DNA of 64,000 bases, from the NCBI RefSeq assembly GCF_018691265.1, contig NW_024881296.1:892779-956778 (forward strand), written 5' to 3'. Below the pieces are notes generated by a model that was given only the letters and a program-made list of their open reading frames with translations, ran no database searches and was not told the origin of the DNA. This DNA comes from Tyto alba. Taxonomy: Eukaryota > Chordata > Aves > Strigiformes > Tytonidae. Positions 1 to 14,819 of this stretch are shown in pieces; position 1 is the first letter of the stretch; the number at the start of each line of letters is the position of its first letter. The position numbers and the translations under genes were made by a program.

Positions 1-3000
1 CATTTCTTATTGCACTAACATCAAAATCACTGCATCAAGCCAGTGGGTGGGATAATTTAAATATCTGAGCCATAAAATGGTGATCAAGTTACCACAGTTT
101 CCAAGTTACTGCCTCTTAGAACTAATCATGCAAATGCTGTGAGGCTGCTGCAAGCTTGATATGACACAGAAGCTTAACCTTTACATCAAGTTTCACATCA
201 CAGTTGTAGTGGGCCGAGAAGGTGTACACGGTTACCCTGGCTCCAGCGACGTATATGCAGGCTGGTACCTTACATCTCCAACTTCTACAGGTGAAGACTG
301 CTCTCTCCTTGGCTTGCCACCTCAGCTGTGCAAGCACAACTTTACGGACTGGTTTCCCTGATGTGTCCACAGTTTTAAAAGTTGGTTTACCTGCTCGGTT
401 GTTTTTCAGCTGGATCTGTTTCCCAGTTCAGCTCACTGCATGGCCGTGCAGTCATACTGGTAGAACCAAAAGGCAGAAGGGCAGGCACATTACTCAGCAG
501 CACTCAAAGCTAGGCACTGTTGAATGAGCTTTTTGTTCGTAATGCTGGAACACAGCATAACTTGCAACTCCACGTAAGTCAGCTTCACTGCAGAGAACAA
601 GGGGAATCCACACCTGTTTTCTCTCTCTCCTTGTCCTGTACTCCACAGCCAACCTTCCCCTAAGTACTACCATAAGGCTGTCCTGTTACAGGATCTTGTC
701 ACCTACCTGAAAAACTCAGCAGCAGAACACCCTGCTTATTCTGGATAATAAAACTATACATAGGCTCAAAGACACTTTCTTCGCCTCCTATCATAGATTA
801 CTAAACACAGATATCACTTTGCTCCACAGAAGTGATTGAACCACAGCTGCTGAAACTGAGAAGTGCTTGGAGAAACATTAGCATACAGGTGCTCCCTTGT
901 TCCCACTCTTCTGGCCACCAAAAAAATCTCATGCTACCGAATACTGATCTGAGATGGTATGGTCATTATCACAACTATCAGATTACCAAACTGGTAAAGG
1001 ATTTGGGGAAACAACAAAACACACAAACCCCAACTAGTTTAACCCAAATCATTTTGCTTATCCGTTTGTGTGTTTATTCTGTAAACCCACTATATCAGTG
1101 CAAGCGAGGGGACAGGAACCTTCTGAATCAATCTCATCAGTAAAGCCAGAGACTCATCAAGCCACATCTTGAGATTAAAGTTGAGCCTTCCTCCCTACCA
1201 AAAATCAACAGCCTCACACTACTGGCACACAAGCCTAGCTTTTCCACTGGTAACTTGCAGAACCTTAAAACTGCACTTTTTCCTGTGTTGCACGAGTTAC
1301 CCAACACCACCTCCACTGTCACCTTCAAGAATTTTATACCTCATCCTGGCCTATACAAGGTTGGCAGCTTTAATATTATTTTAATCAGAGCTAAGAGTTT
1401 TGGGTGTGCGGTTTGTTGTGGTTTTCTTAAAAAAAAAAAAAAAAAAAAACACAAACAAAAAAAAAACCCACATCAGAACTGTATTAGTATCACTTAACAC
1501 ACAGATATGGCAACAAGAGTATAAAAGGTGCTCTGTGCTCAGGTATTTAACTGTGGTGATAAGTTACATTGGTATGACCACTTCTAGGTTGCATTACTTT
1601 TCTCACACAAGCCATGACACTTGAGTTATTCTGTTTTGAAAGTGTTCATTCTGAGAAGCAGAACTTAAGACTAATTTACTTCTCGAGCTTCTTTATTTTT
1701 TTCATTTTACAGGTATCACCATTCAGAGTCCAGGTTAAAAAGCTTGAGGATTACTTTATGCTGCAGCCACACAAGAAGCTACAGTGAACAACTGTGGGTG
1801 CATACGCCTTCTATTGTCCTACCCAGCCTCCCACAGATAACAATCCTTATCTCTACATCCCACCTGCCTTCCTATTAGTGACCCACAGTATTCTGGAATA
1901 CAGTCTTCTGCTATCAGGCAAATACACCACATAATGCCCTTTTCATAGTTAATCATGCCCCATCTGAAAGCAGGTTTTTGGAGGGCTTATTTTGCCCCTA
2001 GCCACACTGCTGCTTGGCTGCATCTGAACCTCAGCCTACAGAGTTTGAACCACTTTGTCTCCCTGCCTGTGTTTACTCACAGCCATGCTCTACTCAGCTG
2101 TTCTTGTGTCAACATTGGCCCTCACTTTTATTAAGAGGAGGGCTTAATGATTTCCACTCCACACAAGAACCCTGCTCTGCCTTGAAGACTGAAAGCAAAT
2201 GCCTCAAGCATGCTGTCTCTAGGCAAGCTATCTGATTTTTCCTGGAGCAGAGATGCTGCCGACCATGCCAGACTAAAACAATGAAATCTGTAGCACTGCT
2301 AATTTCATGAAGTGATGCTTAACCGCAGGGGAGGTTCTTCCCTTGAAGCTGTTAAAGAAATAAAGGGCTGTATCGTCATGCTCTTCTATCTGACTCATGA
2401 ACAGATGCTGTACAGTTTGATATAATTACATGATTTCACATGACATTCAAGATGAGATTTGAAGAAGAATGCATTTCTAGCTATATCAGTTAAAAAGAGA
2501 GCCTTGCAGATCCAGGCAACAGGCAATGCTATGTCCTCTAGCATGCAGACAGCCGAGAAGCCTCAATGACAAGCTCTTCGTCCTAGAGTTAGCTTGATCA
2601 GTGTATTACAGATAAATTTTAAGATGAGCATTTTAAATATGTCTGTTAATAATTTTATTTAACAGACAGGGAGTAGAATAAAAACCCCACACAGGATAAG
2701 TGCTTGAAATTGCTACATACAGGGTACAGAGGAACAGGCAAGAGAGCAAAGACTTGGAAGACTAGGCTCTGTAATGGTCCCAAGGGGGAAGTACATTTGT
2801 ACACTCAATACCGAAGGCTGAACACGTACTACACACCATCTTAATTGCTTCCCACAAAGTCAGTGGCTGAACACTGATCAAGCCAATGACACCCAAAAAA
2901 GAGAAATACTTCATGTGTTGCAAAGCATTAACACTGTTAGGGGGTTCCCCGGAGTCTAACCCCAGGAGCACAGGGAAAGAAGGAAGGAGGGAAGATTACT

Positions 3001-4085
3001 GACTTGCCAGCCCCATTAATCTTTCCTTGTGTTATATCACATGTTATCTCTCTGCAAGGAGTTCCATGTTATACAGTTAATAAAGTCATACTACAGTGTT
3101 TTAAGGAGATTATGGGGTGGGGGGAGCAGCCTGAAGCCAAGAACACGCTAATTAGAGTATACAATAGAAATGTTAATCAAATAATCTGCAGGAAGAAGAG
3201 GAGGGAAGGAAATGACCTAATCCCCTGCCCTACTGTGCGGTGCCTTGTGGCAAGAACAAAATTCTCGTATGGGCTGAGCAAACAAAGGTCCATTGTTACA
3301 GCTACAGCTTTCAGAGAAGAATACTTTTCTGCATCTCAAGTTTCTGTAACACGAAGGGTAGATGGTACTTTACAAACTCTTCCACACCAACCACTTCTGG
3401 AAGGGGTGAGAGGGGCTAAAAAGATTTGCAAGACAGCTGAGTAAAAGATCTAAGTAGAATCTCAAGTTTTTAAGGCACAGCAAATTCTCCTTCAAAGGGA
3501 TCTGACAACTCTAAAATGTCTGTCATCCAACAACGATGGGGATCCTTAGGCAACCGTGGAGCAATTCCTCACTGAAGCTGCAGTAGCCTAGTTAGAGAAG
3601 CAACAAGTCATCTTGCCGAAGAGGCATTTCCCGTGACACGAGTCATACTTTGCCATCAGACAAACCTAATGAGCATTTCTTACGGAGTCCTATTATACCA
3701 AGGTCTTTGTGTGCCTGCTCCTCAGGTCCACCTGGGAAGCCCTTCTACTCAAGGACAGCTTGTTACCATCAATCCATATCCCATCCTGCAGACTGAAAAA
3801 AACAATTGGCCCTCTGTCTTAAGTTTGATCTCTGCTTTAGTAGACACACGTGGCTTTTACCACTGTACCAACTCAGTATTTTCAACTTCTTCAGGGAGAG
3901 ACACCCATCAAGGAAGTACATGAAAGATTTCCAATCCTTGGACTGAGAACATATTTCATAGTTAACCTTACTATAAACTGAAGGACTCTCAGGCAGGAAT
4001 AAAGAAATACCTACAGGACAGCAGGCCTACTGACTCTTACATGCTTCTGTGTTTCCAAGAGGCTGAGTCAACTCCTTTCCTCATA
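1..4085. other. AT-rich sequence with no recognisable gene (probable intron)
   Basis: No exon with both good splice sites and a recognisable product was found. An A21 tract lies at 1429-1449, next to an imperfect inverted GT-rich/CA-rich stretch. ORFs up to 146 codons (3004-3444 on the + strand) are within chance expectation for this length and have no visible domains. The region would be part of intron 1 of the leftward gene if that gene extends past the window edge. Confidence 0.45.
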
Positions 4086-4087
4086 AG

Positions 4088-4170
4088 GGACTTCACAGAA
4101 TCACAGGGTAATTCAGGATGTCATTTAGTCCAACCTCCTGCTCAAAGCAGGAGCTAGCTTCCCGGGTATT
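4088..4170 (-). mobile_element. CR1 LINE 3'-end fragment
   Basis: The segment carries the hallmark CR1 3' UTR phrases in reverse complement: CACAGAATCACAGGG, then CATTTAGTCCAACCTCC and TGCTCAAAGCAGGAGC. Similarity fades beyond about 4170, although older CR1 sequence may continue to about 4240. The octamer tail that ends CR1 elements would lie to the left and is reduced to one degenerate unit (AGAATCACAG). Only the terminal part is kept, as is usual for 5'-truncated avian CR1 insertions. It is diverged and therefore old. Confidence 0.75.
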
Positions 4171-4249
4171 GAGCTCTTACTCCAAGAGACTGGGAGCTTT
4201 AAGTATGAAACGGCCTCTCAAGATGCACATTGCCTCAGGAAACAGGAAA

Positions 4250-7200
4250 GGCTACTGAATGCTGGAAAACTGGAGATGACAAACAGTCTTACAGACCAGT
4301 CTGGAGCTTCGTGTTTGTTCATAGCCTTCCTATGACTGTTCGATTCAACATTTGCTTAAAATAAAACAATTGGCAGAAATTACTGCAGAGAGCTTGTTGT
4401 AGCCACACCAAAGATTGTTTGGGCTGATTAAGCACTTGAAAGGGTGAGACCCAAAGCATACCCTGTGTTTTACAACACCTTCACAAGAGAAATGTGTCCC
4501 AATAAGCAGTCTGGCACTGACACTGCAAAACTCACAGATTCAGAGCAATTGTTGTCCGAGACAGACATTGAAGAACTGAGCCTTAAGATGGTCCTCCACC
4601 TGACTTCTCAGGAATAGCCTGAAAATTCAGACATGCTGGATTCCTAAAAATCCAAGACTGAAAGTATGATAGGTAAGGCATCATCCTGAAGAAAACACAT
4701 TCGTTTCCCAAAAGGTCAGACTGATGTAAGCCATCTGCTAAGTCAGAAACACACAGATGTAGCTGCACCAGGCTTCTTTCCAAGACAGTCAACTTGAGTT
4801 TCCCAGGTACCTGAAAACAGCTATTGTGAAAGATTTCTTCTGAAGTTCTCCAGGAACATTTCTGGATCTTGAAAACTCTGCAAGCCAAATGCCGTATCTG
4901 CAAGTTCAATTCACCTACGCCACGCACAAGCACTTCCTCAAAGAACTTCAGCTGTAGTCTTGCATCCTTTGAACAGCAGAATTTAGATTCACTGAGCTTC
5001 AGGTATTATGGTTTCCCTTAAATAAAGGGAGGTCCAATTTGAATTCATTTCCAAGACATAGTTTTCCTGCTCCCAAAACTTTTAAGGTACCTTCTAGCAG
5101 AACTAGCTAAACCTGCATTACCTGAAAGTTTTCATTCCTACAAAGCTAGATCCTTTGACCATGGACTTCTTCAGAGAAAGTTAAGACAGACAATTGCTAG
5201 AAGTATTAACGCATCTTTGCCTCACTTTCAGTGATGAAAAACATTTCACACAGATTAGTAAAAAAAAAAAAGGGCAGAAAAATTATTCAGTTATAGAAAT
5301 TCAGCTATAACTGGCTGTCTCCCCACACTCACAATCTAGGAAAAAAATAAATCTTAAGAAGGACAAAGTTTAAAAACTATTCCATACAGTTTCTATTCAA
5401 CTCCATCACACAAACGGGTATCTTAAAATAACCTTTTCACTCAGACAGGTTGTGAAGCACAAAAGCTATGTTCATCCAATAGAATTCCCCTCTGCTTTAT
5501 CCTAAATTCCTCACCACACTGTCACTACACTCTTGACACTCACCATTTTTACTGTAGCTCATCTGCATTTCCAGTAAAAAAGTGCTGGATAACCTCCACA
5601 CTGCTTGTCACCTCTGCGAGTGTCCCAAGTCTAGTTCATACCTGAATGTTTTGTAACTCACTGCTAATAAGTGTACCATCTTACTATATTCTTCTTCCTA
5701 ACTTCAAACTTTGGACAGTCTTTACATAAGGCACAAAACTTGGCCCTTTCTACAGATATCACCTCCAGCATTTACATATAAAAGCATATGACCTACATAC
5801 CTCTGGATATCTGTCAGAGGTGTGCCTACTCTCTGCAAGCCAAGTGTCAGGTGTTCATAGTGTCTTGATAGAATATATTACAGCCCCATACATAAATGGC
5901 TGGTTCAGCACCTCAGTTTCCTGAACTTTTGACATTCAAGCATGTCTTATTAGGAATATTTTAAATAGCGTTCAATGAGCACAGGTACAGCACAAAGGTT
6001 ACTTTAAGCAACAACACAAGAGAACAATGGATTACTTTGCATATGCAATAGGCTTCTAATAGAGGTATATTCAAATATCTCCAGATACATTAAAAGCTGT
6101 AATGAGCAAGGTGAACCAGCTTTTACACTAATACTATTTGTATTTATACATAAACACAAAACTAACTTTTTGCACACTTAAGTTTCCATGTTAATCGCCT
6201 CCTACAGCCAGCAATTCAACCAGGACAAAGTTCAAGTATCTTCTTCACCTCCTCATGTTAGATCACCTCCCTGTTCCCAGTTTGTTACTGCTCAGAGGAA
6301 AAAAAAAACATGTTATTCTACTATATCTATATTTCCTTTATAACCCCATGGGCACCGCATGATTTAGCGTATCTAGAGAGGGGCAATACTTTACTTCCTA
6401 CACTTCTAATCCAATTTGGATAAGAGGTTTGCTGCTTGTAAAAATAAACAGGCAGTTGCACTTCACCTCTATGCAGGCACTAACACCTAACAACAAAAAG
6501 GTCAATCCCAAAGAATAGTAGGAATTCAGTCGTAGGGATGCCATCCCTAAATTTTACTCCTTGGTTGAGACAGGAATCCAGTTTCTCGTTTACAGGTACT
6601 GGGAAAGAGCTGGTAGGTACCCCCTTGGTTCTTGCCTTATACACAACATTTGGCATTACTGTAACAAATACATTCTCACCAAATAAAGCCAAGGATAGAG
6701 TACCTCAATGAAGCTGTACTACTTCTATAGGGAACCACATGACTTTGGTCTGACCATATGGCCCAGTTTTAATTAAGAGCTAAGGAAACCATCATGTTTA
6801 ACATTTGACTTAGAGTTGGAAGTTTAAGGTGTCCTAGTTTCAAGTTTTCAATTTGCTATGTATACAGAAAATTGTTACCTTCAAATAAGAGAAGTTATCT
6901 AGCTGAATACGGCAACTTTAAGTTAGTATAGTCTTCAGTTGCAACCAGAACTCTGATGGAAAAATATTTTCAAGTGCATGGGTCATGTAAGATACATTTT
7001 TGAAAAACACCAGAAGATATTTTTGTACCAAGATAGCAGCATGTTTGCTCTTTAAACTATCCATGCTCTCCACAGACTATTGCTTTTTGTCCTCTGAGTA
7101 TGTCACTGAGGAAAGAAAAATCAGACCAAAAAAATCAAGCATATGAAGACAAAAGTAACTTTAAATTGGTAGCGTACAGGCATGCTGACAGTCACTGGGG

Positions 7201-10200
7201 CAGAACTCTCTTCCAGCAATAGTCAAAGTGGGCACCCATTGGTGGGTAGTGTTAAGATGTTCAGCTGGTAGTTTCACAGACTGCCCTCACATTTTCAATG
7301 ATGTTCAGTCACACCACTAACCCTAATGAAATTACATTAGCAAGACAGAAATTTGACTCTTAGTAATTCTACCAGTGAGGAAAATACTCCTGAAGACAAA
7401 AAAAAAAAAAAAAAATTATATTCCTCCTTGATCCACCAAACTCAGAATTCTGTGTGAATACAAACCTTCAAGATTTGACCTAGAAATTGGAAGATTCCTA
7501 AAATTGCGGTCTGAGGACACTAATTCAGTGTATTTCTCATCATCCAATGCAAGTTTACTTATTTACTACATAATGTTCTCAAGCAAAATAGTTCAATAAT
7601 TTCTTCTGAAAAAAAAAAAAAAAAACAACACACTTAAAGCTGTATCCTGGCTGGAACTCTGGTTCTCTGTACACACCAGCTCATATTTCAAAGTCACCTG
7701 AAGAAGCCTCAAAACCATGTGTAGTTCAGCAACTACAGATTGGGCTAGATTTGAATTAGCACAAGCATGAAAGAAAAATCTAAATTTCTTTCCCATTTCA
7801 GGCATTTCTCTTGACATGTAAAAGTATCTTAACACTTGCAAACTCACTTCTAGCAACTACCATGGCTTTGCACTTTGTACCTGTATGCTCTGAGAGGCAG
7901 GCTTTAAGCTGTAAGGCTTTCTCTCAAAGAAAAATTTTTTCCAGTCAGGAAATAGGAAACACCGTTGGGCAAATATACCAAAAAGAACATACAGCCACAA
8001 AAAGTCACAGTTTTGACAGCACCACAACTAAGAAATCTTAAACAGCACCAGACGATTCCGAACACAGTAGTACTTTACTTAGTTCTGAAATCAGCTTCTC
8101 ATGATTTACAGCACATATTTATTAGCCAAAGTGACTGGTTAATATAATACAGACTTATTCCTTTCTGAATCTTGAGGAGGAGGTTGAGAGAAGCCTCCAC
8201 TTTAACCCATGGTGTGCACTCCAGATACCCATAGAGGCTACTAATACACTACAGTTTGGGTATCTTCAAGTGCACCCCTGCATACCACAGAAACGTTAAG
8301 TCCTGTTTTTTTAGAATAGCAAAGTTAACAGCAATAATCTAGTATGGAGGAGCTGTTTCACTTCCCTTTTTTAGTCAGCCATTCAGCGCAGACTGATTCA
8401 TTCCAAGAAATCCAACTCTTCACAAGTAATCTCTGCAAGTTCTTAGGGGTAGACCAGCCCTCTCAGGACTGACATTGTTTATGAACATTTCTTCAAATTA
8501 CTAACAGCTGCTTATTCCGAGCCGTGCCTCCTTCACACGCATTCATAAAGGTTTGTAGAAGTCCTGCTCGCATCCAATTTGCTGCTTGTCATTAGGTACC
8601 CTCCTGCTTAAGGATGTCTCACATCACCCACTGGTGGAGCAGAAGAATGCCTTACAGCTGCAGAGGGTACAAACACTCACAGGCAACCAAGTTGGATCAC
8701 ATTAAGAAGTTACTACCCAGACTCAGCAGAGTTCTCTGAACACATTCAAGCTCCTGGACCAATGCAAATTCAAAGTGTTAAAAAAAAAATTAAGGAAGCC
8801 CATTCAAGTAATTAACTGTACAAAAGACATACTAAATAAACTAAAGTAGTATCAATATGGCAAAGTTAGTGTAGCAAATTTGACACTCAACCATCAGAAT
8901 GAGCTTATGAAGTATTGGGCAAGTGGGACAAAGGCTATGAGTTTGTCAAGCTGATCAGCCGAGACAAATAATAATCAAGTTGCTGCCTTTATCAGCATGT
9001 ATTGCCTCAATTCAACTTAGTGGTAGATATTTTATTTAGAATTTCAAAAACAAATTTTCAAGCATGCCCAGTCTCACTTCAGCAACTTCAACACCAGCTG
9101 TAGAAGTAATACATATTCTCTAAACATAAAGGAAAGAAATTACTTGCTCTGGCTTTGCAGCCACTGTTATACTTGAAGTCTTTAAAACTCTGAAGTCATT
9201 CTGTACTTTCAGCATTTCACTGATGGAAATGTGTGAATTACATGTCCCCAAAATAAACTCTGAACTATACAAATAAATACAGCACAGTCACAAGCTCCCC
9301 TCCTCTAGCGTTTTATAATACTTATTCTTTGTCTGTAAACATGACTGCTAGGACAAAAAGATGTGAGGTCAGCAGCACCTAACAACTCTGAAATGCTATC
9401 AACATTATAGAACATTTCCAAACCAACATAATGTGGAGTGTATCAGCTCCAATAAATTTATTAGTTTCTGAGGTCAAGCATTTTTCTTTTAGTAGCCACT
9501 TCCAAGCTGTTTGAGGCTTTCTTCCCTTAGTAGAAGGGAGGCACTTCATTTTAATTGCAGAAAAAATTACACCCACCCATCCCCTCCCCCCCCCCCCAAA
9601 AACCCAGTAGAAACAGTTAAATACAAAAACAGCAGTAAAAACAAGCAAATACAAGAAACCTATCTTCTAAAGAAGTCTTCACTTTAAAACCAATCTGTGA
9701 CCTAAGCTTTTTATTTTGAAAGTATAGTTTAATAACATGGTGGGAAAAAACTTGTATCAGCAACAGTTGGTAAACAGCTATAGAATTTTCACCATATTTA
9801 AAATCTAATATAGTACCTATCTCATATTAGAAATAAAAAAAAAAAAAAAAAATTGCTTCAGATAAAGATACAAACATCGTAGTCAAAATGCAGGAGCGCA
9901 ACCGTCGACATGAAGCTTCAGTCCTGAAAGTCGCCCAGCAAGAACCGTGAGCTAGAGCTCAGCGCCCGTGGAGCAAAGCACCACTGCTGGGAATAACTCC
10001 ACGTTCCTAGTTTTGCAACAGAGCTATTTTTTACTGCTTCTGGTATTAAAACTAAGCATGCTCGTATTTGCTGGATTGGGTTTTGCAGAAGTGCAGTTAC
10101 GGGCATAACTGTGTCTTACTCGTCGTAGGTCCTCCTTTAAGAACAGGGGGTACAAGTTTAGGACTTACTGGGCTTCTTTTTATATCTAGATCTGTCTTTT

Positions 10201-13200
10201 CAGGTCACCCTCCCTCACTCAGCAAAATTAAAAGGTTAATACAATCACAAGTAACATGATTTCCATCCCAACATCCTCACATTACTTCCCAATTCTTTAT
10301 TAACAGGTTTAAACATCTGTGTTTCCCAAAGTTATAGCATGGTGGTTATTCCTTAACTTTTGATATAAGAATTCTACCTAAAATGTAAAAATTAGATTAA
10401 AAAAAAATGCTGGAATCCCAACTCCCAAACCAATACCACTATAGTTGTATACATTAAAGCAGCAAGACTTGTCTTTACCTGCAAAAATAAAGATCCAGAA
10501 TACAAAAGTTAAGCAAAGATAGCAAAAGACCTAACACAAAGGAGCATTGAAATATTACAATCAAAACTCCCAGTGAAGTGGCAGCCAACTGACATCAAAG
10601 ATGATAAGAAAAGCCTTCTTGTTAATTGAAAGCAACATGGAATCTCTTTCTGACCAGAAACGCATAGAGTAATCTAAAACAGCTTCAGTACACAGAAAAC
10701 TGCATCCTTTGACAAAACTTCAGCCTTCTGGATAACTCCTTGCAAACTCAACATGCTCCAAAGATAGTTTCTATTGTGGCATAAATGAAGAATCTGTAAT
10801 TAAACTTTAAAAAAAAAAAAAAAAAAAAAAAGAGAGAAGAAAATACTTGCAGCCTGTAAGTTTAGCCCAGACTGGAATACTGCAACAAGATCCTCTTCCT
10901 TAACTTTCTTTTTAAAGTGTGCCAAAACCATTAGTTAGAAGAATAATCTAAATAAAGCCATTGTTAAAAAAATAAAACTACATCGTACCATGGCTGGAAC
11001 AGCTAAGGAACTGGTCAGGGAGGAAGGATTATTTCCTGGCACTGTAATGTGGCAACAGACTGAGTTCTCTCTCTCTTTGTATTATTATATTAAGTTTTCG
11101 AAATGTTTTGCACAAATAAAACTGAGGTTTGTAGCTCATCTGTTTAACAGATGATCAATTGCATTGAGCAGCAGGACTTTGTTTCTAGGTGTACTGTGTA
11201 AAAAAAAAAAAAAAAGCATACATACTTAGTAAGGAAAAGAAACTAAAGTCCAAATTCAGTTTTTGTTCACCTGCCAGGTCACCTTGCCAAACCTGATACC
11301 TGAGCCCAATTATGCAGGTGCAGGTAAGGATTCAACTGCATTGAAGGCAACTGAATTAACCAGCGTAAGCAAGATCGCTATCAGCCTACCTAAGCAAGAC
11401 TGTACTAGAGTAGATCTGGGCTGGACGTGCAATTTAATTCACCACTCTGATTCTGGATAAGCAGACCTTCAGAATAATTAGTGCTGTCAGAGACAATGCT
11501 CAATGTCAGTTATAGTATTTAAGTTGTATAGTGTTTGTCTGAAGAGATGAAACACTCAAATGCCAGATACCTTCGAGCTTCTCAAGCCACCACCACAGCT
11601 CTTAAGGACTTACACTCCTAACTAACAGTTTGTTGCAAGTATTTTGGCTTACACACAAGTACTTGAAAGACGGTAAGTCCTCTCTGACCCACCATATTTC
11701 ATTAGATGCAAACTTCCTCCAAACAGATGAGACTCTTGAGTTAATAAAACAAAGCTCTAACAGCTATACTATTAAAGCTCTGCACCATACTGTACTATCT
11801 GTTGAGCTTCACTTTGAAATGCACTGGCAGATTAAATAACTCTGAAATAAGAATTCACTCATGATAGAAACTTGACAGAAAATCGTGAGGTACAGTGGAA
11901 TAGACAGCTGATCAGAAAGTAAAATAAATATACAGCATGAATTCAAGTCAGCAAACTCACGTGAAATAAATAATGGAGTGTCTTCTATACTTAAAATGTT
12001 TCGAGTTGTTAATCACCAATACTGACTGCTCATAACCAGTTTCAAGACTTTGGCAGTTGAAGCAAAAATAGCAGCCATTGAAGTACCGATACTTTTGATC
12101 ATGAAAAACATTATAATGATTAGCATCTCATGCCAGTTTGCTCCAAACCCCCGAGATGTAAAATAAAACTGTAAACATCTTCAAAGTTATATGCCAAGAG
12201 TCTTCTCACTATTAATCACAGCCGTTGCACTTGAGGTTGTACTCTCAATTTCACTAGCATTAACTTGGGATGAAAACTGGTCCAAGCAAGCAAAAGTTGA
12301 TGTTCTCACAACACTACATTACTACTTCAGTGCAAGCAATAGTCAGAAGAGGCAGCAGCTGTTGTCCTCAGACCAGAGAGCTAAGGAAAAAGAACAAGCC
12401 ACAGATACATTCACAGGCAAAGCTACAGAAAGCAATCGAAGAATTTTAAGCCTACCACATCAGAAGGGTATACAGTCAGTCTAATGACAAAATTTAAGAC
12501 ACAGCTCCCTGAACCTCTTAGCAAACTCCTGTGATGTTTCTCTCAAGTTAATGAGAAAGTCAGCTCATGGAAAAACTCTGGTCAGCAAAGAAGGGTGCAG
12601 GGCTGCACAAGTCAGATCTGGGGAGCGGATGTGTGCGCACAGGCCAGGGAGATGAGAGGGAGAAGGCATTGCTCTCATCAGGCAGTAAATATTACATCAG
12701 CTCAGAGCCTCAGGAAACAGCCTTCAGTAGAAATCCAACATTACTGCATGAGAAAGTACAATTTGGTACAGCTTAGAAGGCATCTCTCTAATGTAATCAT
12801 CTGCAGTTTTGTAAAAGCTGAGGGTGGCTGCTGTAGAGCGATGCGGTCCAATGAACAACTTAAAGCACTCTCCACTTACATTAAAACAAACAAACAAACA
12901 TTCAGAGAATACCACTACAGTCAGTAACAGCAAGACAATTCTAATAGTTTGTATTGTTCTACACTTGCAGCAACTAATCTCAATCAAAATCTTAAAGAAG
13001 TAAATAAAAAGGTCTATTTTAAGGGAATTCTAGAAGTAGTTACTGAATTTTCTCTTCGAATTTTTCATCTAGAGGGGAAGTTCAGGTGAAAGCAGAAAAG
13101 TTTGTTCTCTTAGAGCAATTGTGTAGATGTAAACTCACCGTGTCCAAGAACCATGAGATTGTAACCGCACTTCCACTTGGATTTACGATACATAATCAAA

Positions 13201-13825
13201 AGCCACACTCGCAGAGGGAAAATGACCTGTTGATGGTGGCTGTCAACAATGGGTTCAGATCAGTTAGCTGCTAGTGCAGACAGGACATTTTTCAACACTG
13301 TGAGAGAAAGTCAGAGCAAGACCATATGGTTAAGCCCCATCCACATCAGCACCAAACAGCTAGCATCAGCAACTGAGAACTGTCTGCTGGGAGAGGCAGA
13401 GGTGGGAAGTCTACCTGTTGCTCACAGCCACTGTAAAGACTGCTTTCATAGACATTTACCAAAGCTGGCTCAGTGTCTACTGGACTAAATGCATTTTGAG
13501 AAAAGCATGAATAACACGTCTTTGAAGACAGCATATAGTCTTGGGTCCAGTCAGTATACCTAGTGCAGAGGAATGCAATACTCACTTGTTCAAAATTATT
13601 CAAGGAATTCAGTTGCCAGTCAGTTGGTTTCAGCACGCTCAAGATTTACTGAAATTTAAGAACATGTTCTGGAATTATACTGGATAAGTCTAAGTTTTAC
13701 ATTTACAGAAGACTGACAGTTGCAGGTAAGCATTAGACAAGTATTGTCAGCAGACACCCTGTCTGTATGCTATCCAAAACCATGCAAAATAAAGGGATGA
13801 AAGAGCTGGCTTTAACTTCAAAGTA
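4250..13825. other. AT-rich, repeat-poor sequence with no recognisable gene (probable intron)
   Basis: This stretch holds A tracts of 15-23 bases on the + strand at 7398-7415, 7609-7625, 9835-9852, 10809-10831 and 11200-11215, and a C12 run at 9586-9597. No exon could be supported. The longest ORF, a minus-strand frame at 4583-4933 that opens on GTG rather than ATG, shows no recognisable domain. The tract at 11200 follows an AATAAA about 80 bp upstream, which could mark an old retroposed 3' end, but I could not identify a source. No CR1 or LTR is evident in this stretch. Confidence 0.45.
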
Positions 13826-13830
13826 CTTTT

Positions 13831-13896
13831 GAGTAGGGGGAGCTGGACCAGATGATCTCCAGAGTTCCCTTCCAAAATAAATGATTCTATTAATTG
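13831..13896 (+). mobile_element. CR1 LINE 3'-end fragment
   Basis: In forward orientation the segment reads GGGGGAGCTGGACCAGATGA, then TCTCCAGAGTTCCCTTCC, and ends with ATGATTCTATTAATT. That is the last 60 or so bases of an avian CR1, including one and a half copies of the ATTCTATG tail octamer. It is a short truncated insertion in the opposite orientation to the copy near 4.1 kb. Confidence 0.8.
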
Positions 13897-14815
13897 ACAA
13901 ACCCGGCCACTAGTGCAAAGGCATGAGCTTTGCATGCAAAGGCAGAAGCACTGCATCACAGAACTATTATTTATCACCTATTCTGACTGGCAGGTATGCC
14001 TGCACTTAATTGTTACCACTAGCATATAGCAGGGTGCATTCTGTAGTTAAACAACTTCAAGGCAGCATAAAATACCACTGCCTGCAAAAGCAGCAGTCCT
14101 GCATGCTGCCCTGCATTTAGAAGACATAAGGTTTTTGTATAACCACGGTGTCCACAGATTCATGCCCCAATCTGTTTCTCAATTGGATTTCATAGGTTTC
14201 ACACGTGCATCTGAACACAGGACAGGAACAGAGAGCTGAGACCACCTTTCATATAGTGGACTTTGTGTTCATTTCGAGAAAAATAGCAAAATTATATATT
14301 TTTAAATGCATGGACTAATTAATAGTGACATGGCAGAAAACAGTTTGCTCCTGAGCAGTACTTAAAAGTAGTGTTTAATCTTGAAAAACAAGGGAACATA
14401 ACTACTCCTATTCTTATATTTGAAGCTAATTCTGTTTTCTTTATACTCGCTCTTCTAGTCAACTTATTTTGTTCCTTTAGGTAACAAAAGCTACATTCAT
14501 CAGCAAAAGACAGCTTAGTACAGTAATAATCTTGTTAGCATGCATATTGAGTTAATACTCCGCTTATATGAAGTTTGAAAATTAAGCTGGAAAACAAGCA
14601 CAGTAACAGCAACAAACTAAAAATTTCAATTCTGTCTCAGTTACAAAAGCACACTTGCAACAACCTTTTGTTCTGTCTTCATCAGGTTTAGTCATTTCCT
14701 GTACATTTCTCCGTAGCACCATTTTTCTATTACAGCTTTTGCTATGCTTGGGGGCTATAAGGAACTGAAGGAATTAACGGCTCAAATATTCATTGACACA
14801 GAAAACTTTGACAAG
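13897..14815. other. Unique AT-rich sequence, nothing recognised
   Basis: No gene, RNA or repeat could be supported. The sequence is unique, with several ATTA/TTAAT clusters around 14280-14340 and 14530-14600. It separates the CR1 tail from the LTR-like block. Confidence 0.4.
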
Positions 14816-14819
14816 TTGT

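Noticed and set aside
4583..4933. 116-codon minus-strand frame
   Set aside because: It begins with GTG rather than ATG, no domain is recognised, and it has no convincing splice borders; its length is within chance.
9894..9946. Possible + strand 53-bp exon (preceded by ATGCAG, followed by GTGAGC) in a locally CpG-richer patch
   Set aside because: No polypyrimidine tract precedes it, the encoded phrase is too short to recognise, and the strand is opposite to the inferred host transcript.
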